From Candidatus Aminicenantota bacterium (GTDB taxonomy: Bacteria; Acidobacteriota; Aminicenantia; Aminicenantales; Saccharicenantaceae): DNA of 64,000 nt. Of this stretch, positions 1-7,808 are shown piece after piece (within the stretch, counting starts at the first letter, position 1; the number at the start of each line of letters is the position of its first letter). A model generated the notes under the pieces. The model ran no database searches and had not been told where the DNA came from. It saw nothing but the letters and a program-made list of their open reading frames with translations. The stretch lies in NCBI GenBank assembly GCA_014360015.1, contig JACIYJ010000007.1, positions 110,955 through 174,954 on the forward strand. The letters run 5' to 3'. The position numbers and the translations under genes were made by a program.

Positions 1-1325
1 TACATTTCCTGGAAGTGATCCCTGAACGGGCAGGGCCTGATCCAGTTTTTTACCGGACCTTCCACACCGTGATTTTTCCCGTATCCGTATTCAGTCTGCC
101 ATTTTCTAATTTCGGCGAAAAAAGGATTGGCCCAGACATCGTTAAGATTCTTACCCTGGCTATAGATTTCATAAATGTTAACGGGTGAATATGGGATAAA
201 GACGCAGGGCGTAACCGTGCCGTCCCAGTTGATAACTAAATAGCCACCGGAACGACCGGCGGAAACGCAGCCATGAGTGGCCGTGCCGCTGTTCCAGAAG
301 TCGATCAGGAAAAGATGTCTTTCATACACTAACTGCCAGGTTCTCTGCCACATCCACACCCTCTGCTCAGGTGTCGGTAATAAATCTAAGGTAAAGGCCC
401 GGCCTATAGGCATATACTGGAATGCCCAGGCAAAATGAGCACCCACCTTGTTGAAATAGTAGTCTATGACTTCATCAGAAAAAGCTTCATAGACGTTATT
501 CCTGGTTATGGTCAGCGATATGCCGAAAAAGACCTTTGCCTGCCGCAAATGTTCAAAGGCTTCAAGAATTTTCTGGAAGACGCCCCGGCCGCGGCGTTTT
601 TCGGTAGTCTCTCTTGAACCTTCAACAGAGACAGCAGGCATGATATTTCCGGTTTGAGCCATTCTCCTGGCGGCTTTCTCATCGATCAGCGTTCCGTTGG
701 TGTACATCAGGAAAAAGCTGTCGTCATATTTTTCTACCAGGTCCAAAATCCCTTTTCCTCCATCTTCATAAAGCAGCGGCTCGCCGCCACTGATGACAAA
801 AAATCTGGCGCCCCACAGGCTTCGGGCTTCGCCCACTGCCCGGTCAAGAACCGGCCAGGAAAGTTTCACCTCAGTTTTATCCGAGTCGGCGTAGCAGCCC
901 ACGCAGAACAAGTTGCACTTTTTGGTCGGGCTGACCAAGATAAATGAAGGAGGGCGTACCCCGTATTTTTTTTCAAAAGCCTGTTTAGCCCGCTTCTCGC
1001 CTTCCTTGATTATGGCCTCACCGATGAGAACATTCAGGAGTTTATGGATGGTCTGGGGTGACAGTCTGTCCTCAAGGATGGCTTTTTCCACCGTCCTGAG
1101 GATAGAGACACCGATTTCCAGTCTGTCCTTGATTGCTCCCGGTGGTTTTTCACCCTTTTCTATCTCCCGCTTAGCGTTTTCCCTCATCTGCTTTTCCCAG
1201 GAAGAAACTACCAGATTGGCCACTGGCTTTATGGTTCGAAGAACAGGAATCAGGCGGGAAATCATTCTGACCTTAGAGGCCCCGGCTGCCCTCTGAAAAG
1301 AAACCAGTTCCCTTTCCAGTTTCAT
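1..1325 (-). CDS. Radical SAM protein with SPASM-like C-terminus (partial, 3' end outside window)
   Basis: The gene runs off the left edge, so at least 441 residues are present. It starts at an ATG preceded by a strong AAGGAGG ribosome binding site. About 130 helical residues come before the radical SAM cluster motif CNLFCVGC (Cys137, Cys141, Cys144), which binds the 4Fe-4S cluster that cleaves S-adenosylmethionine. A glycine-rich VISGGEPLL motif follows, as in the SAM-binding barrel. Further Cys residues in GCVSAGRSGG, TPCVF and RPCPF near the visible end resemble a SPASM/twitch auxiliary cluster region. The substrate cannot be read from the sequence; peptide modification or cofactor chemistry are both possible. 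The visible neighbours (IS remnants) do not help. The family call is firm and the specific function unknown. Confidence 0.85.
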   Translation of the reverse strand, partial: MKLERELVSFQRAAGASKVRMISRLIPVLRTIKPVANLVVSSWEKQMRENAKREIEKGEKPPGAIKDRLEIGVSILRTVEKAILEDRLSPQTIHKLLNVLIGEAIIKEGEKRAKQAFEKKYGVRPPSFILVSPTKKCNLFCVGCYADSDKTEVKLSWPVLDRAVGEARSLWGARFFVISGGEPLLYEDGGKGILDLVEKYDDSFFLMYTNGTLIDEKAARRMAQTGNIMPAVSVEGSRETTEKRRGRGVFQKILEAFEHLRQAKVFFGISLTITRNNVYEAFSDEVIDYYFNKVGAHFAWAFQYMPIGRAFTLDLLPTPEQRVWMWQRTWQLVYERHLFLIDFWNSGTATHGCVSAGRSGGYLVINWDGTVTPCVFIPYSPVNIYEIYSQGKNLNDVWANPFFAEIRKWQTEYGYGKNHGVEGPVKNWIRPCPFRDHFQEM

Positions 1326-1566
1326 GACACCCTCCTTAAAAAAGGGCGTATCGAGATATATTCTGACCTTTAACCACGCTTTCTTGAGCCCGTTCCTTAT
1401 TAAAATTTATGTATGTTAAAGGAAATGTCAAATGCCTTTTTCTTTCAGGTTAAGACATGGTATCCAGGCAAAAGGGAGTGTATGGCAGCGTCGGGATGGT
1501 AGTCCGGCAATAGGGGCTTCGGCAGAAGAGGCCAGGAAATTTATCAATCTGGTACCTGAAAAAGCA

Positions 1567-1620
1567 GGGCTTCCTCCGTTAAAAATTTTGTTGAAACTTT
1601 TAACTATGAGGAGGAAGCCC
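1567..1620. repeat. Long interrupted inverted repeat (hairpin) beside IS remnants
   Basis: GGGCTTCCTCC is matched by GGAGGAAGCCC, and an inner GTTAAAA / TTTTAAC pair sits inside the same arms. The element lies about 80 bases past the 3' end of the IS256-like transposase remnant. It may be part of the mobile-element end or a separate palindromic repeat. Read on the minus strand it is followed by a short T run, so it could also terminate transcription. Confidence 0.5.
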
Positions 1621-1697
1621 CAATGACAGTAAATATATACCCTACTTACCATGAGCTTTGCAAGAGTGCACCCCTTCTGGCCAGAAAAGGGCACTTG

Positions 1698-2125
1698 TCA
1701 ATAATTTTGTGTCTGTGGATAGAACTTGAGGTTAAAGAGCTGCTGGATTTCATAAGCTCTGGATTTCAGCACCGGCAAGGGATTTTTCCATTTTCCTTGC
1801 CTGAGTCTCTCGGTTTGCAGCAGAAGGTTTATTTCCAGAATCTCTGTTGACTGAAAATATCCCCCCCAGCCTGACTCTGATTTGCTCTGCCCGGCTGTTG
1901 AAATTCTCCACAGCATTAGTGGTAGTGGGGGGTTATCTCCGTCTGGTAGCCATCGATGAATAGGGCGAAGGCTTCCTCTGGAAGCTCCCGCTGCTTAAAA
2001 TCATTAAGCTTCCCTTCCAGCTCTTCTCTGATGCGCTTCAACTCAGCTTCAGAATAAGGAAGGCCTAATTGCCTTAAAGACCTGAGCACCGGGCTTTCGG
2101 AGTAGCCATTGACTACCAGACACAA
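1698..2125 (-). pseudogene. IS256/mutator-type transposase remnant with internal deletion and frameshift
   Basis: Two pieces of one transposase are joined. The upstream piece (2125-1940) reads LGLPYSEAELKRIREE and ELPEEAFALFIDGYQ, as around the first catalytic Asp of mutator-type transposases. It then jumps directly to TTNAVENFNSRAEQIRVRLGG and, in another frame, GGYFQSTEILEIN ... KSRAYEIQQLFNL, which is the typical C-terminus. The middle of the protein, with most of the catalytic core, is missing. The frame changes at a run of seven G (minus strand) near 1861-1867, where six would keep the frame open. The N-terminus is also missing, and the ISL3-like remnant begins at that point. The assignment rests on remembered family sequences. 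Confidence 0.6.
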
Positions 2126-2126
2126 C

Positions 2127-2405
2127 TTTTAATTTACTCCCGGAAAAAGCGCGAGGACTTCTTCTGAGCCTCGTCGTCAGGTGTCAGGAAGTCTCAGATG
2201 ATGCAGTCATGAATGACTGGGGCAGAATGCTGCGGAAATGGCAGAGATACATACTCAGCTACTTCAACCACAGGACAACAAACGCATATACCGAAGGAGT
2301 ACACACCGAGATAAAGTTGATTAAGAAAATGAGCTTGCGGTTACAGAAATGTGGAGGTCTACCTCAAAAAAGTGCTCTTATCCTTCCTGCCTGCCTGCTG
2401 CTATA
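2127..2405 (+). pseudogene. ISL3-family transposase C-terminal remnant
   Basis: The segment YILSYFNHRTTNAYTEGVH followed by IKLIKKM is characteristic of the C-terminal DDE region of ISL3 transposases. The expected continuation, YRNVEVYLKKVLLSFLPA, is present but in the +1 frame after about position 2333, so the reading frame is broken. Only roughly 90 residues of a protein normally near 400 remain. The reading frame can be followed upstream without stops to about 2127, where it abuts the IS256-like remnant. A typical ISL3 terminal repeat follows at 2421-2444. The element cannot encode an active transposase. Confidence 0.65.
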
Positions 2406-2420
2406 ATACCCCTCCTTATT

Positions 2421-2444
2421 TACCACACTTTTGGCTGAAGAGCC
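2421..2444 (+). repeat. ISL3-type right terminal inverted repeat
   Basis: Read on the minus strand it begins GGCTCTTCAGCC followed by AAAAGTGTGGTA, the form typical of ISL3 family ends. It lies about 15 bases after the transposase remnant. I saw no matching left end in the window, consistent with deletion of the left part of the element. Confidence 0.6.
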
Positions 2445-3021
2445 ATGCTCTTTTAAAAAGTAATTTTTGGCAGCAGGCCTTCTAATTTTCTAAATATCAA
2501 TATGTTAAGCATTTAGCCGGGACGGGGTATGGTGGTTAACTTTTGGGATTATTCCTGGATAATTTATAGATAGATAAATTATAGAACTGCGATAAAGCCA
2601 GAGTCCTTATTATTTTGAAAACTAAATTTTTGGTCGGATAGGGTTACTCGTAAATAAAAGGTAAAAGGATTTACTGCTATTTATAACTGTGTTGCGGCTA
2701 AAGGCTGGTGGAATATTCCTGCATTGTAAATAAATTTCATCAACAGAGTGATGGAATTAAAAAAAGAAAAAGAAGGAAAAGTTATAGAGGCTTAATCAAA
2801 ATTAAGAATACGAGTCTTAATCTTTAGGAAAAATTTTTGTTTTGTCGTTAGCCTTGCCCGATGTAAAGATAAGCTTGTTTCTTGAAGAATTGTGGGGCTG
2901 CCATCGTTATGAAGTCCTTAGATTCCAGCCTTACAGAATGGGGAAAAATATGATTATTTCAGGAAAGTTAAGCCGACAATCTTCAGGTTTTTTGAGGGAT
3001 TTATGGCCGCTTTTATTTTAT
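2445..3021. other. AT-rich intergenic region with no recognised gene
   Basis: About 580 bases between the IS remnants and the permease stop. It is AT-rich with many stops in all frames. No RNA gene, clear promoter or strong terminator was recognised. Confidence 0.5.
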
Positions 3022-4413
3022 TCATTTAGAAGAAGCGTGGCGGTTCTGGAGCTTGGAGTGGCGGGCGCCGTAAGCAAAGTAAATAATAAGTCCCACGCTC
3101 AGCCAGATCGTAAAGCGAACCCAAGTGAGTGCCGGCAGACTGTACATCAGATAAAGACAGAAGCCGACAGTAATGAGGGGGGTAAAAGGCACCAGTGGTG
3201 TTTTAAACTTTCTTTCCACCTGAGGCTGGGTATGTCTGAGGACAATCACTCCGATAGAGACGAGGATGAAAGCGAAAAGAGTCCCAATATTGCACAGCTC
3301 GATGATTACTGAAAGAGGAAAGAAGCCGGCAATGAGAGCTGTCAGGCCTCCGGTAATCCAGGTGCAGATTGCTGGTGTTCGGTGCTTGGGGTGAACGCGG
3401 GAAAAAACATCGGGCAGAAGTCCGTCTCTGGCCATGACCATGAAGATGCGTATCTGGCCATAGACTGTAATGAGCAGTGTAGAAAGCATGCCAATAATTC
3501 CACCCGTGGCCACTAAGGCTCCTCCCCAGCGGATCCCAATTCGGGCTAAAGCTGCTGGCAGGGCATTGCCCACATCGATTTCTTTATAAGGTACCAACCC
3601 GGTGAGAACAAAAGCCACACCTACATAAAGCACAATCACCACTCCTAAGCAAAGCAATAGTCCGAGCGGGACATCTCTTTTGGGGTTAATGGTCTCTTCA
3701 GCGGCGGTGGAAACTGCATCAAAGCCGATATAAGCAAAAAAGATAATGGCTGCACCGGCCATAATTCCTTTCCAGCCGAATGGAGCAAACGGCGTCAAGT
3801 TGCTCAGCTTAACATGACCAATTCCCAGCACAATGAACAGGACGATTACCGCCACTTTTATTATTACGATAATATTATTTGTAACCGCACTTTCTCTGAT
3901 ACCCAAGTAAAGAATCCAGGTGATGAGGAGCGTGATCAGGATAGCCGGTAAGTCCATGATCCCGCCGGCTAAGGGAGTTAGGGTCAGAGCTTTTGGCAGG
4001 GGCAATCCCAGGTTTTCCAGAAGGCCGATGAAAGTGGTAGACCAGCCTGAAGCCACAGCGCTTCCTGAAACCAGATATTCCAACATCAGATCCCAGCCGA
4101 TAATCCAGGCGATAACTTCACCAAAAGCCGCATACGAATAAGAATAGGTGCTGCCAGCAACTGGAAACATGCTGGCCAGCTCGGAATAGGTCAGGGCGCA
4201 CAGTCCGGCAGTGATGGCGGCAATAATGAAAGAAAGCAGCACACCAGGTCCGGCTAAATGGGCTCCTTGTCCGGTAGCCACAAAGATGCCCGTGCCCACA
4301 ACCGAACCTATACCAAGAGCAGCCAGATCAATGGCTCTCAAGCTTTTGCGAAGCTGAGTGTGTTCAGAGGCCTCCTGCAGGTCTTCAGGTCGCTTTTTAA
4401 CCCAAAGGTTCAT
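3022..4413 (-). CDS. APC-family amino acid permease (YfnA/CAT-like)
   Basis: A 463-residue inner-membrane protein with about 12 hydrophobic segments. It opens with a short hydrophilic stretch and then the APC signature LAALGIGSVVGTGIFVATG, the unwound TM1 substrate site of amino acid-polyamine-organocation transporters. The motif AYIGFDAVSTAAEE in TM6 and the downstream loop PKRDVPLG are typical of the cationic amino acid transporter (CAT/YfnA) branch. It probably imports an amino acid by proton symport; the actual substrate is not determinable. It starts at an ATG behind AAAGGAGAAGG and is transcribed away from the M16 peptidase pair. Import of amino acids would suit a peptide-fermenting lifestyle, but that link is inference. 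Confidence 0.88.
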   Translation of the reverse strand: MNLWVKKRPEDLQEASEHTQLRKSLRAIDLAALGIGSVVGTGIFVATGQGAHLAGPGVLLSFIIAAITAGLCALTYSELASMFPVAGSTYSYSYAAFGEVIAWIIGWDLMLEYLVSGSAVASGWSTTFIGLLENLGLPLPKALTLTPLAGGIMDLPAILITLLITWILYLGIRESAVTNNIIVIIKVAVIVLFIVLGIGHVKLSNLTPFAPFGWKGIMAGAAIIFFAYIGFDAVSTAAEETINPKRDVPLGLLLCLGVVIVLYVGVAFVLTGLVPYKEIDVGNALPAALARIGIRWGGALVATGGIIGMLSTLLITVYGQIRIFMVMARDGLLPDVFSRVHPKHRTPAICTWITGGLTALIAGFFPLSVIIELCNIGTLFAFILVSIGVIVLRHTQPQVERKFKTPLVPFTPLITVGFCLYLMYSLPALTWVRFTIWLSVGLIIYFAYGARHSKLQNRHASSK

Positions 4414-4496
4414 CTGGCCTTCTCCTTTGAAAGAGAATTTCTAAAAAGCTTCAGGAAAAAGCTTCAAGTTTTGAATAATACTCATCTTGATTTCAT

Positions 4497-4525
4497 TTGA
4501 CAAGAAAAATTATTCGGATTAAAAA
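4497..4525 (+). promoter_or_regulatory. Sigma-70-type promoter for the M16 peptidase pair
   Basis: A perfect TTGACA at 4497-4502 is followed after 17 bases by TAAAAA at 4520-4525. It would give a leader of about 165 bases before the ATG at 4696. Confidence 0.55.
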
Positions 4526-4695
4526 GGGAGTTGTTGGCTGAGATGTAAAGAGGCCGTTATGATTAAAAAGGGAAGAAGAAAAAAACTGTCTGCGTCGAAA
4601 ATAATAAGATAATTTTTTCGAAACGATAAGAACTGGAGCTCAGATACCAGCGATTTTTAAGATATCAATTCATTCAGGAAGAAGGAGGTGAGTGA

Positions 4696-6183
4696 ATGAA
4701 TTTTAAAAGGTTCGTAAGGCTATTATTTCTTTGTGCCTTCCTTTTAACCTTTGTGTCCTTAGCTTCAGCTCAGATTAAACTTGAAGTTAAGGAGCATGTT
4801 CTGGCCAATGGGATGAAAATCCTGATGATTCCTAAGCCTGGGGTGCCGCGGGTGGTTTGCCACATCTACTACAAAGTTGGCTCGATCAACGAACGCCCCG
4901 GAATCACTGGAATTGCCCACGTCCACGAGCACATGATGTTTAAAGGCACAAAGATGATGGGTGTTACTGATTATGAAGCTGATGATGCTCTCAACCGCCA
5001 GATTGACGAGTTGATGGATAAAATCTACCGGGAAAAATACTGGAAAAAAGACGGCGACCAACAGAAAATAGCTGAATGGCAGAAGCAGGTGGATGAATTG
5101 ATCAAAGCTGAGAAAAAGTACATCATCAAGGATCATCTATGGGAAACTTACATGAAAAACGGTGGAACCGGTTTGAATGCTTCCACTTCAGATGAAGTTA
5201 CCGGGTATTATGTAACTTTACCTTCTAATAAGGTTGAGCTCCAGATGCTGCTCGAAGCTGACCGGATGATGAACGCTTATTTCCGAGAATTTTACTCGGA
5301 GAAAGATGTGGTCATGGAAGAGCGTCGGCTGAGCGAAAACAGCCCCGGTTTCTATTTCAATGAACAGGTCCGGGCTTCGTTTTATGCAGCTTCACCCTAT
5401 CACTGGCAGGTAATTGGCTGGATGGACGACCTTAAAAAGATGACCAAGAAGGACCTGATTGAATTCCACAACAAATACTATGTTCCGAACAATGCTGTAG
5501 CCGTTTACGTCGGCGATTTCAAGCCAGAAGAGATAATCCGGCTGGCAGAAAAATATTTTGGCCAGATTCCGAGGGGTGATGATATCGAGCCAATAAGAAC
5601 CGGTGAACCGCCGCAGTATTCTCACAAGAGAATGTACGGAGAAGGTCCGGGCATGCCCAATCTCCAGATGTGGTTCCATATTCCACCAGAAGGACATCCC
5701 GATATTCCGGCGTTGAGTATCTTGGCCAGCATCCTGTCAGGTGAAACAGGCCGCTTGACCAAGACTTTAGTTCAGCAAAAAGATGTGGCTATCAGAGCCA
5801 TGGCCATGGCCAGGCCTCAGTGGTATGTTGGCGCCTTTACCTTCAATGTGATTCCCAAAATGCAAAAGGGAGTAAAACCGGAAGACCTGGAAAAAGATGT
5901 CTGGGAAGAGATTGAGAAAATCAAGAAAGATGGCGTGACTCCAGAAGAGCTCCAGAAAGCCAAAAATAAGACTGAAGCCAGTTTCGTTCGCAGTCTGGAA
6001 TCTCCTATGTTCTTAGCGATGAGAGTGGGGCGGGCTGAACTCAACCGCGGCTGGCGTTCATTACTTACTGATCTGGAAGATATGAAAAAGGTTACCTCTG
6101 ACGATATCAAGAAAGTGGCTGCCAAATATTTTGTTAAAGATAACTGTTTGGTGGCCATCTATTCTCGCGGTCAAGGAAGATAA
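4696..6183 (+). CDS. Secreted M16 zinc peptidase, catalytic subunit
   Basis: A 495-residue protein with a signal peptide ending near ASAQ (residue 26). The inverted zinc motif of M16 peptidases, HxxEH, is present as HVHEH (His75, Glu78, His79), and a candidate third ligand lies in VVMEER (Glu208/209). A charged, probably coiled-coil insert at about 95-150 separates the two, which makes the spacing longer than usual. The C-terminal half is the second M16 domain. The start is fixed by AAGGAGGTGA eight bases upstream. It is followed after 12 bases by a partner lacking the zinc motif, so the pair should form a catalytic/non-catalytic heterodimer, as in PqqL-like and mitochondrial processing peptidases. 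The likely job is cleavage of small proteins or peptides in the periplasm. Confidence 0.9.
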   Translation: MNFKRFVRLLFLCAFLLTFVSLASAQIKLEVKEHVLANGMKILMIPKPGVPRVVCHIYYKVGSINERPGITGIAHVHEHMMFKGTKMMGVTDYEADDALNRQIDELMDKIYREKYWKKDGDQQKIAEWQKQVDELIKAEKKYIIKDHLWETYMKNGGTGLNASTSDEVTGYYVTLPSNKVELQMLLEADRMMNAYFREFYSEKDVVMEERRLSENSPGFYFNEQVRASFYAASPYHWQVIGWMDDLKKMTKKDLIEFHNKYYVPNNAVAVYVGDFKPEEIIRLAEKYFGQIPRGDDIEPIRTGEPPQYSHKRMYGEGPGMPNLQMWFHIPPEGHPDIPALSILASILSGETGRLTKTLVQQKDVAIRAMAMARPQWYVGAFTFNVIPKMQKGVKPEDLEKDVWEEIEKIKKDGVTPEELQKAKNKTEASFVRSLESPMFLAMRVGRAELNRGWRSLLTDLEDMKKVTSDDIKKVAAKYFVKDNCLVAIYSRGQGR

Positions 6184-6195
6184 GGAGGGATAACA

Positions 6196-7662
6196 ATGAG
6201 AAAATATGTTTCTTTGATTTTGGGTTTGCTGCTGGCTTTATCGGTCGTCAACCTGGGTTCAGCTCAGGTGACTAGACCTGAAGACCTGAAATTCCCTCCG
6301 CTCAAGTTTGAACCACCCAACCCAGCGAATTTCCGCGTGGTTTTTGCCAACGGGCTACGCGGCTACATCAAGGAAGAAAGAACTCTGCCGATTGTCAATA
6401 TTACTGCTATCATTCACACTGGCAGCCTGTATGTGCCGAAAGAGAAGGCTGGGCTGGATGCCATTTTGTCCGAGTGCCTGATCAAAGGAGGCACCAGAAC
6501 CAGAACCGGTTCGGTCATCGAGGACAGAATCGATTTTCTTGGCGGAACCCTGAACTTTTCGGTGGGTGAGAGGACAGCCATGCTGTCAATGTCGGTTCTG
6601 AGCAAGGACTTAGATGAAGGTCTGGACTTGTTTTTCGATGTCCTGATGAACCCAGAGTTCAGGGAAGACAGCCTGAAGCTGGCTAAGGGCAGACTGATTG
6701 AACAGATGCGTTCAGCCAATGACAATCCCAGCCAGGTCTTAGCCAGAGAGTACGAAAAGGTGCTTTATGGCGACCATCCGCTGACTTATCAAGAAACGAA
6801 AGCCACAGTGGAAGGCATAACCCAGGCTGATCTCAAAGCCTTCCATGCGAAGTATTTCTTCCCAAAAAATATCATTATCGCCGCGGCTGGAGATTTCAGC
6901 CGGGACCAGCTCAAGAACAAAATCAATAAGTATGCTTCCAAGTGGGCCAACAAACCGCTTTCTTTCCCCACCATTAGCAAGAATTTCCCCCAACCTGAGC
7001 CCGGCGTTTATTTCATCCAGAAGAAAATCAATCAGGGCTACATCTCCATTGGTCATTTAGGGATAGAAGATACTAACCCGGATTATTTTGCTGTCCAGGT
7101 GATGAACTTTATCCTCGGCGGGGGGAGCTTTACTTCCAGAATAACTTCCAAGGTCAGGTCAGATGAGGGTCTGGCTTACAACACCGGAAGCCGATTCACT
7201 TATCGCTGGGGTTTCCCAGGGACTTTTGCTGGCTATGTTCAGACCAAATCGGAGACTGTTGGTTATGCTATCTCCTTGATTCTAAAAGAGTTCGAGCGGA
7301 TAAGACAGGAACCCGTTTCTGACGCTGAGATGGAGACGGCGATTAATTATTATCTGGAAAGCTTTGCTGATTTCTTCCAGAGCCCGATCGGTACCATGGT
7401 CAATTTCGCTAATCTGGAATTGCAGGGCAAGCCGATGAACTACTATGCGACTTATAGGGATAAGATTAAGGCTGTGACCAAGGAGAAAGTGCTGGAAGTG
7501 GCGAAAAAGTACATTCACCCGGATAAGATGGTGATTATGATTGTCGGCGACTGGGAACCCTGCAACAAAGGCTCTGACAAGTTCCCAGGACCTCTTGACA
7601 GGTTGGGTAAAGTTCACCGAGTAAAATTGCTCGATCCGCTCACCGGACAGTTGGTTGATTAA
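6196..7662 (+). CDS. Secreted M16 peptidase-like protein, non-catalytic subunit
   Basis: A 488-residue protein with a signal peptide ending near GSAQ (residue 24). It has the M16 fold, but where HxxEH should stand (about residues 86-95) the sequence is AGLDAILSEC, so the zinc ligands are absent. The C-terminal substrate-binding R/Y region is preserved as SDEGLAYNTGSRF. This is the standard arrangement of the inactive partner in two-subunit M16 peptidases, where the inactive half helps to bind substrate. It is co-transcribed with the catalytic subunit 12 bases upstream and has its own AAGGAGGG ribosome binding site. A strong intrinsic terminator follows at 7710. Confidence 0.9.
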   Translation: MRKYVSLILGLLLALSVVNLGSAQVTRPEDLKFPPLKFEPPNPANFRVVFANGLRGYIKEERTLPIVNITAIIHTGSLYVPKEKAGLDAILSECLIKGGTRTRTGSVIEDRIDFLGGTLNFSVGERTAMLSMSVLSKDLDEGLDLFFDVLMNPEFREDSLKLAKGRLIEQMRSANDNPSQVLAREYEKVLYGDHPLTYQETKATVEGITQADLKAFHAKYFFPKNIIIAAAGDFSRDQLKNKINKYASKWANKPLSFPTISKNFPQPEPGVYFIQKKINQGYISIGHLGIEDTNPDYFAVQVMNFILGGGSFTSRITSKVRSDEGLAYNTGSRFTYRWGFPGTFAGYVQTKSETVGYAISLILKEFERIRQEPVSDAEMETAINYYLESFADFFQSPIGTMVNFANLELQGKPMNYYATYRDKIKAVTKEKVLEVAKKYIHPDKMVIMIVGDWEPCNKGSDKFPGPLDRLGKVHRVKLLDPLTGQLVD

Positions 7663-7709
7663 AGTTGGAGTAAGGCCTTTTTAATATTGCCAGAAAATTT
7701 AATGATAAT

Positions 7710-7738
7710 GGGCAGCTGCAGAGGCTGCCCTTTTTATT
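7710..7738 (+). terminator. Intrinsic terminator after the M16 pair
   Basis: GGGCAGC and GCTGCCC form a 7-bp stem with a 7-base loop, followed by TTTTTATTT. It ends the plus-strand M16 operon and sits between convergent genes. Confidence 0.8.
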
Positions 7739-7808
7739 TCAGATTTCCGGAGGCCTTTAAACGCCTGGATATTGATCTTGATGTGATTGAGAAAGGCGAT
7801 CGGGCAGG

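Noticed and set aside
1432..1850. Short plus-strand open frames beside the IS remnants
   Set aside because: They overlap the transposase remnant and the hairpin; the translated text has no recognisable domain.
2842..3312. Open frame of 156 codons on the plus strand
   Set aside because: It runs antisense to the 3' end of the APC permease and has no family resemblance or ribosome binding site.
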